From Chrysomallon squamiferum (taxonomy: Eukaryota; Mollusca; Gastropoda; Neomphalida; Peltospiridae): a stretch of 64,000 nucleotides of DNA. This document shows positions 19,301-31,991 of this stretch, piece after piece. Every line of letters starts with the position of its first letter. Position 1 is the first letter of the stretch. A model generated the notes under the pieces. It did not search any database, was not told where the DNA came from, and worked only from the letters and a program-made list of their open reading frames with translations. Both the position numbers and the translations under genes were made by a program. The stretch lies in NCBI GenBank assembly GCA_012295275.1, contig CM022672.1, positions 7,487,384 to 7,551,383 of the forward strand. Reading direction: 5' to 3'.

Positions 19301-21467
19301 AATAAATTTTCTGTAATATACAATTTAAGTTCAAAAAGACTTTTTGCATATATTTATATTTATATTTATAGTCTTAAAAATACACAAAATATCTTGATTC
19401 ATTTTAGTTTATCAAAATTAATCCTGAACTATAAATATTATTTCAGCATTTATGTGATCATGACAGTTTATTATTTCAGTGGTAAGATTCTTGTTAATAT
19501 GTTTCCTTATCTGAAACTGAAAGAAACAAACAGTGAATATAAAAATTGCAATATCTTCACAGCATTGCCATTTGCAGTTTCAAGGGTTAAAAATTACTTT
19601 GTTTTATTATTTCAGGACAGAACACTGGTTTACAAAGATTTTTGTACAACATCAGAAGGTGTACTTTTCTGTACTGTAAGTATAATTGTTTTTATATATT
19701 ACAGCTGAATAAATTTTTAAAGCTAGTTAATGTTAGTAGAAAGAAAAAAAAAACAGATAGAAAATTCAACAAATAAGTACACAAAACATTTTAGGGCCAC
19801 ATCCATCCAAAGATACTCTTTTACAGATAAATTTTATGATGAGTTTGAAACAGTATGGTTCAAAAATTCACTTTCTCTGAGACCACAGGTCATGTGATTA
19901 AATCATGATTATAGTGTCAGTGACTAGAACTGTATTTTGTGTTTACAGGATGTAGCATCACGAGGACTGCATCTGCCACATGTACACTGGATTGTCCAGT
20001 ATGCCTCAGCTGGGTCAGAGGTCGAGTACATTCATCGTGTGGGCAGAACAGCCAGAGCAGGATCCCAGGGTCAGGCCCTGCTGTTCCTCATGCCTCACGA
20101 AGTGGATTACATCCAGTCTCTAAACAAACATCAGATCAGGTAAATACTGAAACATTTGGGGTTTTTTTAAATTCATAACTGAATTTTAGTTTCTTTTTGA
20201 CCTGTTTTTAATGACCAGAATGTGGAAGAATTAAGGAATATTTGTGGGTGTTATGATCCTAAAAAAAAATTGTAATAAAAAAAGAAATACAATTAACTTA
20301 GTGATTATTACATTTTATTTTAATCAGAAACAATTTTTAAATTAAACTGAGTTGCCAAACAGCTCATAATGAAGCAAAATTTAAATTGACAGGGATTATA
20401 TTATAAATATTAGTACCATAATGTAAATAACTCATTTAGATTAACAACTTAGAACCATTTCTTTTATTCTTAAAGTTTTTATACCAAAAAAATCCCCAAT
20501 AAGTCAGAAATAATATGGTCCTTTATTACAAATTCTTTTGCTTCAGTTCTTTTTATAAAAGTTTTAAGTTGCAACACACCTGCTATTCAGCATTATATGA
20601 ATACATTCCTTTTTGTTTTTTCTTTAGATTTTTACCATATTTTTTAAAATTTTCAGTTTAAATGAGGTCACTATGGAAAATCTGCTGAAGAATCTCTTGT
20701 ATGTATTACAAGATTTACCATTCCTGAGAACTCTGCAGGTGTGTGTTTATTTTTTTTTTTTTTCATTCCATTTTTCTTTTTTTTTAAATCTGTTTTTAAC
20801 AGAGAATGCCTTTGTTCAAATTTACTCATCCTACAGTTGTGATTTTTATGTATATTTTATAGCACTGAAAGTAAAACACTTACCAGATTAGTGATTGAAT
20901 GTATACATATTTCTAAGAATTAATGATTATAACAAAAGAACCATTTTAATTTAATGATTAAAGTGGGGTTTTTAATTCATCTTTAATTTGACATTTAAGC
21001 AAACATGAATGCAGTTTGAATATCAATGACCTTTATTATTATTTATTATTATTATTGTTGTGCTGGGTTTTGTTGTTATTATTAAAAACACACCAAAATG
21101 CAGAGTAGTGCTAAAAACCAATAAGATTATTCCAATTATACAGTGAGCAATTTTTTTTACTTCAGAGGGAAAAGCCAAGAACTGTGGAAGAAGCAGCCTC
21201 ATTTTTGCAAATGCAGTTTGAAAACTGCATCCATGACAACAAATACATGCTACATTTAGCAAGGAAAGGTATGAAATGTATCTGATTACATACTGACAGT
21301 TTATTATCTCTCAAAGTAATTACTTATGTGTCTCTGTTACATAATAAGATAGATGTTATTTTTAAAAATATGCATATATGGCATGTTATTTTGTAAAAAT
21401 ATGCAATTTTTTATTATGTGTGTGTGTGTGTAATGTATCTGTTTTTATCCACACAGTCAGAATTGTT

Positions 21468-21498
<31 letters not shown>

Positions 21499-22423
21499 GT
21501 TATTTCTAATTAGACATTTATTATAATTATTAATTTTGTTATTATTTTTATTATTTTTGTATTTAAAGCATTTCAGTCATTTGTTCGTGCCTATGCCACC
21601 TTTCCGTCTCACCTGAAGTCAATATTCCAGATGAAGAGTTTACATCTTGGTCATCTGGCTAAGAGCTTTGGTTTGAGAGATGCACCATCAAACATTAAGA
21701 CAGTGGATAGCACTAAATATAAAAATATGAAAGCTAAACAGAATAAGAGGTGAACATTTACTGTGATTATTTATATATACAGATATATAGATAGACAGAC
21801 AGACAGACAGACAGGGATAGACACCTATAAAATAATCTTTAATTTGTTGTTAATATTGTAGCATTTGTCAGGTATTTACTGTAGGAATATTTTATTTTGT
21901 TTTCTTTATAATGAGTCTGGATAATAGAATTTTATTTTATTTAAATACATTTGAGTGTTCTTAATAAATGTGTCTTGTACATGCCATTATCCAAAAGTAA
22001 TAAAATATTTTTCTACAGATGACTTGTAAATTTCAGTGAATTAATTTTTGTTTTATTTTATTTTATTTTATTTTATTTTATTTTATTTTATTTTATTTTA
22101 TTTTTATTTTTATTTTTATGAGTACATACACAAAGATATCTAAATTTGCAAAGTATTATGGTAAAGGCATGTAAATCATTTTAATAAATATTTTATGAAT
22201 TTTAATTTTAAAATTATATTATATTTTTTAAGTTCAAATAAAGCAACAAAATAAAAAATATATATATTAAAAGTGATTCAATTATTTGTTTTGCAGATTT
22301 GGAAAGTCAAACACTTTTGAGAAAAAAGAACTTTCAGAATTTGGAAGTGGACTTTCCAGTGGTAAAATCAAGTTTCTTGGTCCACGCAAGAAACATAAGA
22401 AAACTAAGAAGAGTAATAAATAA
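13311..22423 (+). CDS. DDX31: ATP-dependent DEAD-box RNA helicase DDX31 (Dbp7 family)
   Basis: Seventeen exons: 13311-13373, 13637-13848, 14619-14694, 15332-15446, 15977-16086, 16341-16382, 16724-16788, 17129-17248, 17619-17728, 18264-18499, 19099-19296, 19616-19675, 19949-20139, 20657-20738, 21166-21268, 21569-21749, 22297-22423. The sum is 2091 nt, 696 aa, in frame at every junction. Helicase motifs: Walker A SQTGSGKT (151-158), PTRE (189-192), GG in MGGEKRK, TPGR, DEAD (264-267), SAT (299-301), and motif [10 protein letters not shown] (498-505). DDX31/Dbp7 hallmarks are [17 protein letters not shown], the acidic insertion after motif [16 protein letters not shown] and the C-terminal [16 protein letters not shown]. 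The family acts in the nucleolus on early pre-60S particles. The Lys-rich C-terminus fits nucleolar targeting. The Q-motif-like region is [20 protein letters not shown]. Confidence 0.96.
14290..14545. mobile_element. Possible degraded non-autonomous hAT-like element in DDX31 intron 2
   Basis: The sequence CAGTAATGGGCAAACTGC at about 14295, followed by GC-rich TGGCCCGCC and later GCGGCCCACCAC near 14520, resembles the terminal part of hAT-family repeats (CAGTGGT-GGCAAACTGCGGC type). I cannot find the matching far terminal repeat or an 8-bp duplication, so it is a fragment at best. It contains no coding capacity. Confidence 0.3.
22051..22118. repeat. (TTTTA)n pentanucleotide repeat in last DDX31 intron
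   Basis: Near-perfect TTTTA/TTTTTA units over about 65 bp. A shorter copy of the same repeat lies in DDX31 intron 1 at about 13588-13620. Confidence 0.9.
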
Positions 22424-22424
22424 A
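22415..22424 (+). promoter_or_regulatory. Possible polyadenylation signals overlapping the DDX31 stop codon
   Basis: Two AATAAA hexamers (22415-22420 and 22419-22424) overlap the TAA stop at 22421-22423. Use would leave a 3' UTR of only about 15-30 nt. The next canonical hexamers lie about 500 nt downstream (near 22923). Confidence 0.3.
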
Positions 22425-23977
22425 CTTATAAAAACTGATGTGTATTTGTTTTAACATCTAGAATTTGTTTATTAATAATAATACAACTATACTACAATTG
22501 TTTGGAATGGGGAAATTCCACGTTTTAGTCTTTCATGGTTGGTTCTAAATTTTCTGTCTTCAGTTAAGTACCCAAGTATCTTAATAGCTTTTATTGACAC
22601 ATTTGATATGCTGTCATCAAGAGTTAGATTTCTATACTGGACCACATTAATACACTGGATTTTTAAAAATATTTTTATTATTTGTTATTATTATATAATC
22701 ATGTATATATTTTTTTAACAATTATCAAAGTCTGAAACTTTTAATCAAATTTTTAATGATTGGTATTATTTCATACTGGCACTTACGTGTGTTATGCCTC
22801 TCCAAACTAATATTTAATTAATTTCTTAAACAATAGCTTTATATACGAAATTATGGTTATCCATCAAAGCAAACAAAAAACAAAAAAAAAAAGTTTCCAA
22901 AATATTTACACTGAAATCAGAAATAAAAATAAAATACAAATTTGGGGTTCTTTGTCAGAAATCAGTTTTCAAACTTGAAGTTCTGGATACTTTTATCAAA
23001 TTTGGTATTTAAATGTCAACTGACTTTTTCAAAAATAATATACATAAATGTGAAGTTACACGTGAGAGAGAGAACATTATTCCTAAGAGCATTAAATAAA
23101 CAATAATATTGGGAAAATGTATGTGTGTGTCTGTTTTTATATGTATGTATTTATATACATGTATATATGTGGAAATTAATCAAATATAAATAAATAAATT
23201 TACGATTTTATCTCAAGTGCATCGTATAGTGCTAAAACTATTTTAAAGCTTAGGAAAAAATGTTTTCCCAGATCACGTAGTAATATTTCAGATATTAAAT
23301 GGTTATAATTTTATTTTTGTTTTTGTATTTATATGCTTGGGTGAACAAGTTTATTCATTCATTTATATTTGTGTGACGTTTCAAATAATGTTTTAATGCG
23401 AGTGACTCAAGGGAGGCAACTACAAATAAATGGCTTCCCAGATAGGACTGATTATTTTAGATGTTACTTTTAAAAATTACATTAGTGGACATAAAATTTA
23501 AAAACGATTTACAAATGTATTTATTAATTTATTATTATTATGGTTTTTTTTGTTTTTTTTTTATATTTGACATTATTATATTTATTTATTTATCTATCTA
23601 TTTATTTATCTTTTTATTTAATGAGCTTTTGGAATATTCCCAGATGTGTGAAATTATATGACATGCTGTTTCTAGTTTTAATAATTGTGGTGTTTATGAT
23701 AACTGTAATTGTAAATTTTTGATAAAATGATATTATTTGCCAGAAAGTTAAGTGAGTTTTCAGGAAATCAGTGATTACTTTGTAAAAATGTATTTATTTA
23801 TTTATTTATTTATTTATTATTAATCTGACAAACGGACCGAAATGTAGTTCAGAATTAGTGTGCGTTCAAGGTGCGGTAGATTCTTCGGATCTTTTCCTCT
23901 TAGTGGACTCGTAGAATATTTCTCGCTCAGTCAGACTTCAGTCAGTACATCAGTAATTTATGTAATAAAAGTATTAG

Positions 23978-24043
23978 GTATGTGCTGTCCTCGTTGTTGG
24001 AGGATGCACGTAAAAGATCCTTATCGGTAAGAGTGGTTCATGA

Positions 24044-24045
<2 letters not shown>
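23978..24045 (+). mobile_element. SINE fragment, gastropod type
   Basis: TGTGCTGTCC, a GGAGGATGCACGTAAAAGATCC block and a GTGGTTCATGAA block follow the order of the conserved central part of tRNA-derived SINEs that I remember from many gastropod genomes (GTGCTGTCC, then GGATGGTGCATATAAAAGATCC, then CCCATGAA). The copy is cut by the (GA)n tract. Family name not assigned. Confidence 0.5.

Positions 24046-24046
<1 letters not shown>

Positions 24047-24122
<76 letters not shown>
24047..24122. repeat. (GA)n microsatellite
   Basis: About 76 bp of uninterrupted GA dinucleotides directly after the SINE fragment. One of six long polypurine/polypyrimidine tracts between 24 and 53 kb. Confidence 0.98.
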
Positions 24123-24124
<2 letters not shown>

Positions 24125-24644
24125 ATTATTCCTAAAAATATTAAATAAACAAATTCACAATACCGTTGTACAAACATTCATAAATTCATTCCTCTGGTGG
24201 AGAGATAACTCCGTACGACTACTGAGGAGGACTGATCCTGATTGTCCGAGGTGAGCAATCTCTCAGTACACTGCATTAATTCTCTCATCACTTCATGACA
24301 TGAAGAGTCATAAAACATTTTTAATAACTTTAAAAATAGTAAAATTTTAATATGCACTGATTAGAAACAGATAAAAACTGTAATTAAAATCAATGCGTCT
24401 TTGTTTCTGAATCGTTTCGACTGTCAGTTTTGGGATCGGCTGTAAGAATTAAAATTAGCGGAAGGGCCACGTAATAACCCATGTCCAGCTCCCGCTGTTT
24501 AATGGCAAGTTACACACGTGTAACTTAATAATGAAACCATGATACGTTTATTACATTGTACCTGCTCACACTGTTATGTAGAAAGCTGCTAATATTACGT
24601 CACGAGGAAATGATGAATCAGAACTATGAAAACAGCAGAAGTCG

Positions 24645-24858
24645 GCTGTTTGCTCTATACTTAGAGCGCTGGTCTGAGAGATAGTAAGTCGCTGGATCAA
24701 TCCTCCTTGATCACCCTCTGTGATCTGTTTCCCTCTAAAGCCTCTGTTCTCTACCAGGCTTAAGTAATGCTTTGCAAGTTCTTTATATCAAACAGAAGGT
24801 ACACATTAAAGATCCCTTGCTGCTGATCTATCATAGTTGACTATGGTGTAATGACAAC
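24645..24858 (+). mobile_element. tRNA-derived SINE, diverged copy
   Basis: TAGAGCGCTGGTCT at about 24661 resembles a tRNA A-box region, and GGATCAATCC about 30 nt later a decayed B box. Downstream is a unique body and then ACATTAAAGATCCCTTGCTG, the conserved block also seen in the fragment at 23978. The order tRNA head, body, AAAGATCC block is typical of molluscan SINEs. No intact tRNA can be folded from it. Confidence 0.5.
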
Positions 24859-24927
24859 CGTTTTCCTCTTTTTATTAAAGTAATCTAGGATTATGCTTTA
24901 TGATTTGCCAATTTTTTCACTTGTAAA

Positions 24928-25036
<109 letters not shown>

Positions 25037-25723
25037 CTCATATACGTATATATCATGTACATAGATTACAATTGATATATATCTGCAGATACACATACAT
25101 ATTTTTACACTTTTAGATACTTTTATATTTATAACATATAAGGTACTTTTAGAAAAATCATCTTTATGGATATTCTATTCAAAATAATCTGGTTTTGTAT
25201 TTCAATATAAATGAAGCGTATGGATATTTATCAAATTTTATATAATTTGCACTGGGTGATGTAAAAGATAACACAATAGGTCACCTGGTCGACCATGGTT
25301 TCCTTTGAAGTTTAGAGGCACTGCATTTTGATTGACTTTTATTTCTTCTTTCTCTCTATTTATTTTTTAAAACAATTTTTTTTGTTTTTTAATTTTTTGT
25401 TATTTTTTCATTAATTCAACTATTTATTATATATGAAAATTCTTTCATTCTGTTTCTCCCTCTCTCTCTCTCTCACACACATGCAGTATCACAACCTAGA
25501 TTAATATATGTAATGTCTGAACTCTATCACATCTTCCTTGTATCATAATAAAAATCTGAAATAAAATTAAATAAATTGCTTCAGACGTGTGAAAGTTACT
25601 TCCTCCATCTTGAAATAGATCCACCAATGAACGTGACATCCAAATTTGGTTTTAATGTTGTCCGTGCTGGTAATAAAAACCTTTCGAACTGGCGAACTCT
25701 GTTATTAGACACCAGACCTCCGA

Positions 25724-25747
25724 CAGTGACAAAACCGTTTGTCACTG
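25724..25747. repeat. Perfect 10-bp inverted repeat with 4-nt loop
   Basis: CAGTGACAAA and TTTGTCACTG flank the loop ACCG. It lies 520 bp upstream of the first peroxidase start. Function unknown; it could be a palindromic factor site or a transcribed hairpin. Confidence 0.6.
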
Positions 25748-26267
25748 AGACTGGCAGTTATGTTTTTGGCGAACCTTCATAGCTGACACAACTTGGTTAC
25801 TTCAGTGATTACTGTTCTTGTTACGTGATCACACAAATACTATTTACAAAGGCAATATATCTCAGATAGCTTGAAGTTTTATTAAGCTGCTTTTGTTTGA
25901 AATAGTTTCGATTATTCTGATGTTTTGACATTCTACCTTTCGGACACGAAATCAAAACTGTACCAGCTAAACTGGAATCTGTTGCTAGGCGGATTGCTTA
26001 CTGTTAATCGTTTTTATGGACTAGGTGTAACAAAAACATAGTTTTCATTTAGACGATTAATATCACAGGCGTATGCGATAAACGTGGTTTATAATTATCC
26101 ATTTTAAATATAAAAACTCCAGGTAGTAACGGCAGACTGATTCAAAACAGAATCCCTGTCACCTCTGTCTTTATTTCGGCTATCCTAACAACTGTGTCAA
26201 TCGTAGGTAACAAGATTCGTTTTCTAGAACATTAACCTGAACCAGAACATAAAGTGAGAAGTGAAAA

Positions 26268-26994
26268 ATGTACCTTCAAGAATACAACATAATAAACGTT
26301 TTATTTTTTCTTGGATTTATTGTTTGGATTTCGACGTCTTTTGATTTGGCATCAGGCGGAATTACTTCAGATACAACATTATCTGATACAGCTGGCAGAG
26401 CGGGCATTTCACCAATAATAGACTGGAATAGCAAACCTGCGTTACGCAACTCTACTTTACTACGTGTGACGGCAACGATACAGAAATTACAAGATCAGGA
26501 CCAGTCGTTTTTTGATTCAGGTTTGTATATTGGAAAATATTAAATATGTTAACACACCAAACTTCCTTTTAATTTGTTTGTTTTGATTATCATACTTTCC
26601 ATCATGTAAGAGAATATATCAATATTCCAGCCTGAAAAATTATTCATATTGTATCTATGATGATTCTTAGATATTCCTAGAAACAATTAAAGTAATTGTA
26701 AAATAAATACATAAGTAACTAATTGATATTTAAAATGCCAATGTGTATTTGTATTTTAATTTTGTGCATATTGGTGTAAATGCTCTGCTGATGAAAACTA
26801 GTACACGGTAATCCTGTCTTGGTCTTTTAAGCACAATGCGATTGGTATTCACCATTAATTGCAATACATTAATATTATTTTATAATACTGTAATAAAACA
26901 ATTGTTTTATAAATTTGAAGAATGGATTTAAAAGTTTTATTAAGAGTTATTTATTATGATCTATATATTAATAATATATTCGTAATAATGTACT

Positions 26995-27031
<37 letters not shown>

Positions 27032-27702
27032 GTCCAAATGTAGAGAAGGGAAATAGTTTAAAATTATCTAAATTACAGTGTAAAATAATAACAACTGAGC
27101 TCGAGTCGTAGTCCATTAATATGTAATACGTGGTCAGAAACGTAGCTGACCAGTCGTTAAATTGTTAGAAACTCGTTAATGTTGGCTGTGAAAAGCTACA
27201 CGCTAAGGAAGGCGTTGGTCTGTGTTACATGAGTGAATAGTGAGCTTGAATTACAAACTTCTCTAAAATCTATACACAGGCGAAACCGTTTGTCCAGAAA
27301 TGCGCGTAGACATATGCATGAATAAACGCAAACGCACGCAGACAGAAATAGAGTGTATGAATCAAAGGTATTAGTCATTAACACTAATTATACTTAATTT
27401 AGCTGTACTCAAAACAATGTTGCAACTGTTTACAGTAAAAACAAACATATACACAGCGAATCGTATTTCTAAATTACAAAGTTTCCTTGTTCTTGTGTTG
27501 CTGTTCTTCTTTTGTTATTTATCTTTTCTAGGTTATTTTATATTATTTTATTTTATTATATACATATATATATATATGTATATAATTAGTCAGTTATTTT
27601 TAAATTATTATTATTATGTTTGGTTTGTTGTTGTTGTTTTTTATATCTTCTACATTCTTTTCTTTTTTTCTACCAGATCTTTCCTTGACACCTTTATATG
27701 GA

Positions 27703-27749
<47 letters not shown>

Positions 27750-28186
27750 ATAGCACAAAAAGGTATTACTTCTAAGAGATATATTGAACGTCAGTGTTTA
27801 TCTGTGTGATCAATGGATGAAATAAAAGTCTTTCTACGCCTTCAGTTATTTACACATGATCTGAAAATAACGTGTTTGATACAAGTGTTATTGAGCGAAT
27901 TTTTTTTTTTGTGAAATTTAATCTAGACTCTATTTTAAAAGTCTAACAAGATGATATATTTGAGCCGTAACGGATTTAAAATCCATATATAAGCATTTTT
28001 ATTACTTTTTAATGCACACATTATTAATGGGGTTTTTAATTTATTTTATTATTTTGCTCTCTGAAATGTCTCTAAACGCAGACAAAGAGGTGTTGAAATA
28101 AACATACTGATACACCATAATTTAATTTAAAAATTCAGTATTAATTTGTATTTGAAATCATGAAAATAAATTCGTCTTTGTTATGA

Positions 28187-28278
<92 letters not shown>

Positions 28279-28617
28279 ACATTGAATTATTTTTTGTTAC
28301 AATTAGGTGTCGACTTCTCCAAAGGTTTTGACACCATATCCCAGCATTCTATTTTCATCAACACGAAACCTGAGGCGACTGACATGGGCAGACGACAACG
28401 ACAGAGAAACGCGCTCATCGGTTTGCTAGCGCGACAGTAAGTACAACATAAACTCTTTAGATGAAAGAAACAAATCATTTTTATTGACATGCCATGATAA
28501 AATCTTTCAACTGTATTACGGCCAACGTCATTCACCTGCATTATTATTTTTATTTATTTATTATTATTTTGAAAATGTGTCGTTAAACATTCACTTATTC
28601 ATTCATTATTAAATACC

Positions 28618-28656
<39 letters not shown>

Positions 28657-29370
28657 AATAATAATAATAATCATTGAAACTGACTTAAGTATGTCGTTAA
28701 ATAAAATATTTCTATCATTTATTATTCGTTAGTTGCAGATAAAACTGGTTTAAACGCGAGTTTGACATTTTTATTGTTTTCATGTCTACTGTTACATTAA
28801 TTAGTTTTACGTTCATTACACTAACTATTTCTGCAGATTCAACAAGTCACGTACAGACTTATCTACCGCTCTCGACGGGCTCTTGGTGGGATCGGATCTC
28901 TCTCACCTGATGTTTGATGGAACCGGATGTCAGCCAATCACCAGCTTCAGCTGTGACCCACGTGACAGGTACAGATCAGTGGACGGCACGTGCAACAATC
29001 TGAAGAATCCTGTGTGGGGGAAATCATTCATTCCTCTCAGACGATTCGTCCCCGCAGAGTACGATGACGGTAAAAGTTCTCATTTTTATTATATACGTTT
29101 ATTACTGTACTACTCTTCAAACGGTAAAATTAATGTTCATTTACTTCATAATTAAGTATTCAGAGATGTTTTGCCGTTAAAATTTATATTCAGAATATAC
29201 AGTTTTAATTACATTTGTAGTTTTTAACCTAGTTCTAATCCTAACTGTTACATATTTCTTATATCTTTTGTTATCCATTTTTTTCTTTTTCTTTTTTTTT
29301 TTTTTTTCTTTTTTTTTTTTCTGTTTTTATTTTATTTCTCAGTTTATTTTTATTGTTGTTGTTGTTGTTG

Positions 29371-29417
<47 letters not shown>

Positions 29418-30921
29418 TTACTATTATATATTATTACTTAATAATTAATTTTTCTTTTCTGTGAAAATTATAGGCGTGTCAGCACCACGAATTCGAGGTA
29501 AAGATGGAAGTCTGCTTCCGAGTCCGAGGCTTGTGAGTTCGATTCTGCACGCCTCCAATCGACTGAGAAATCCCGAGGATGAATACGTAACACACTTTGT
29601 CATGCAGTGGGGTCAGTTTCTTGACCACGACATCACCAGTACCCCAGTTCACAGAGGTAATAATAATAATAATAGTAACAACAACAACAACAATAATAAC
29701 AATAACAACGACAAAATAATAATTGTAATAATAATAATAATAATAATCATATTAATAATAATAATAATAATTGTTATAAAATTAATAATAAGTGTAATAA
29801 TAATAGTATTAATAATAATAAATATGGAAGTTTTGGTTTTACTGTTTATAATAATTAACCATTGCCTTGCAGCAGAATATCTCTCTTTTCTGTAAAATGC
29901 TGATAATGTGTAACAATAACCGATGAAGTTACAACAGCCAGCTTTTTTTTTTCTCATATTGTACTAGAAAGTGTTTTTTTTCTTAAACCCAGATGATTAA
30001 ATATTGTAAAAGAAGAAGTGTAATTATACTGTGACATCTTGTACTCTTAAACACAGTACAGTAGGGTGTAATCAAAGAAACGTACTAATGTCTGTGTATT
30101 GTTCAGGTCTGTCAGGGTCCACGGTTACCTGTTGCATCGATGACTTGAATGTGACCAATATCAGCAGCACCATCTTGGAGAATATTAAGAGCAGGTTTGT
30201 GTTAATATTTTTATTGTTGTTTTTATCTTTAGTTATTTTTGATTTTTGTATTTTTTTTTTTTTTTTTACTTTGAGCTGGTTGAATTTTATCGAAAACAAA
30301 GCCACACAAACACACACACACCCACACACAAACACACACACAAACAAGCAAACAGCACTCTCAAATATATGTTCCTGCGTATAAACACACTAACACAACA
30401 ATGGCAATGTTACCTAATACTGGTGTAACTACCACAGATGTCATTTAACATAATTATAGTTTTATCATGAAATTATTTGTTGCATTTTTTATTATTCATT
30501 TTTACTATATCTAAATATTATTAAACAGTTATTTCTTCTTAACTTTTAGACAATCTTTGTAGTACTATTGCACAGCCTTACGTGTTTAAAACGTGAATTA
30601 TTATTATTATTTCAGAGATATTTGTTTTCCAATATCCGTGCCAAGAAATGACCGTCGTTTCGGTTCCAGAACCTGTCTCAATTTTGTCCGTTCCATTCAA
30701 GTCTCAAACGCTGAGTGCAAAGACGGTAGGCGATTGTGACGTCATATGTAAATGTGAATATGACGTCGTAAAATCCTAGCAACATTTATTTATTCATTTA
30801 TTATATTTTATTTTATTATTTTTATGATTTCAATTTTTTATTATTATTATTATTTTAAATTATATTTATATATAATTAATTTTATCACCCGGCTAAATAA
30901 ATTTTAATAATAATGATGATG

Positions 30922-30960
<39 letters not shown>

Positions 30961-31108
30961 TGTTTGTAATTAACTGTTTCTAAATATATTTATTTACTTT
31001 TCAGTTCCGGTAGAACAGTTAAATCAGATTACGTCATACATAGACGCGTCTCAGATCTATGGGTCAACTGAAGAAGAACAAAAATCAGTCCGCTTGTTAA
31101 GTCAAGGT

Positions 31109-31152
<44 letters not shown>

Positions 31153-31898
31153 CAACGACAATGACAATAATAAAAATGACGACGACGACGTCAACAAGAA
31201 CAACTGTATTAAGAATAATAATAAAGATATTATTAATAATTTCACACTGTTAAGGCATAATGAGTAAGTAGTTATTTTATTTATTTATTGATCTAAAACG
31301 TTAATAAAAAGAGGCGCCATTGTTGTGTTTTAATTATTTTGATGAAAAAAACAAAACAAAAAGAAAAAGAGTTTGTTTACAAGAAAACATCTACAAGCAA
31401 TAAAATAGGTTCGGGTGGGATCACAATAACAGTGTGTCTGTTTCAAGATTCACTTACGTAAAGTATACTTTCTGAGAAATGTAAAAAAAAAAAACAATTT
31501 GCTTTGCACAATTTTAGGTTTGTTGAAAACGTCGCCAGATAACCTTCTACCTAAGGAAAAAAAACAGATCTGTGAAATAGACAGGCCTGGGGCGTTTTGT
31601 TTCAAAGCAGGTGAGAAAATCAATTACCATGTCAAATTAACAACCGTTCATGTAATTGCTGTTTTGTGGTTTTGGGTTGTTGTTTTTTTTAAAGAAAAGC
31701 TATATTTGGATCGTAAATAAAACTGATTTTTTTTTCTTTTTTAAACTGATCGTTTTATTTTATTTATTTATTTATTTTAATTTAGTGAATGTATAATTAT
31801 ATAAATTTCGTTAGATAAGAGATTTTCAAAAATGAACGTTTACAAGTGTGTATGTGTGTGTCTGTCTTTGTGTGTGTATGTGTTCGTGTGTGACGAGG

Positions 31899-31991
<93 letters not shown>

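Noticed and set aside
19837-19882. Possible C/D box snoRNA in DDX31 intron 12 (ATGATGA and CTGA motifs)
   Set aside because: The boxes are only about 40 nt apart and there is no terminal stem, so it falls short of a normal snoRNA.
24661-24710. Functional tRNA gene
   Set aside because: A- and B-box-like motifs are decayed and no cloverleaf forms; it is the head of a SINE.
25576-25782. 68-codon plus-strand open frame upstream of peroxidase 1
   Set aside because: Composition is slightly gene-like, but I recognise no family, the start lacks context and no splice partner in frame was found. It overlaps the hairpin at 25724-25747 and is more likely regulatory or old repeat sequence.
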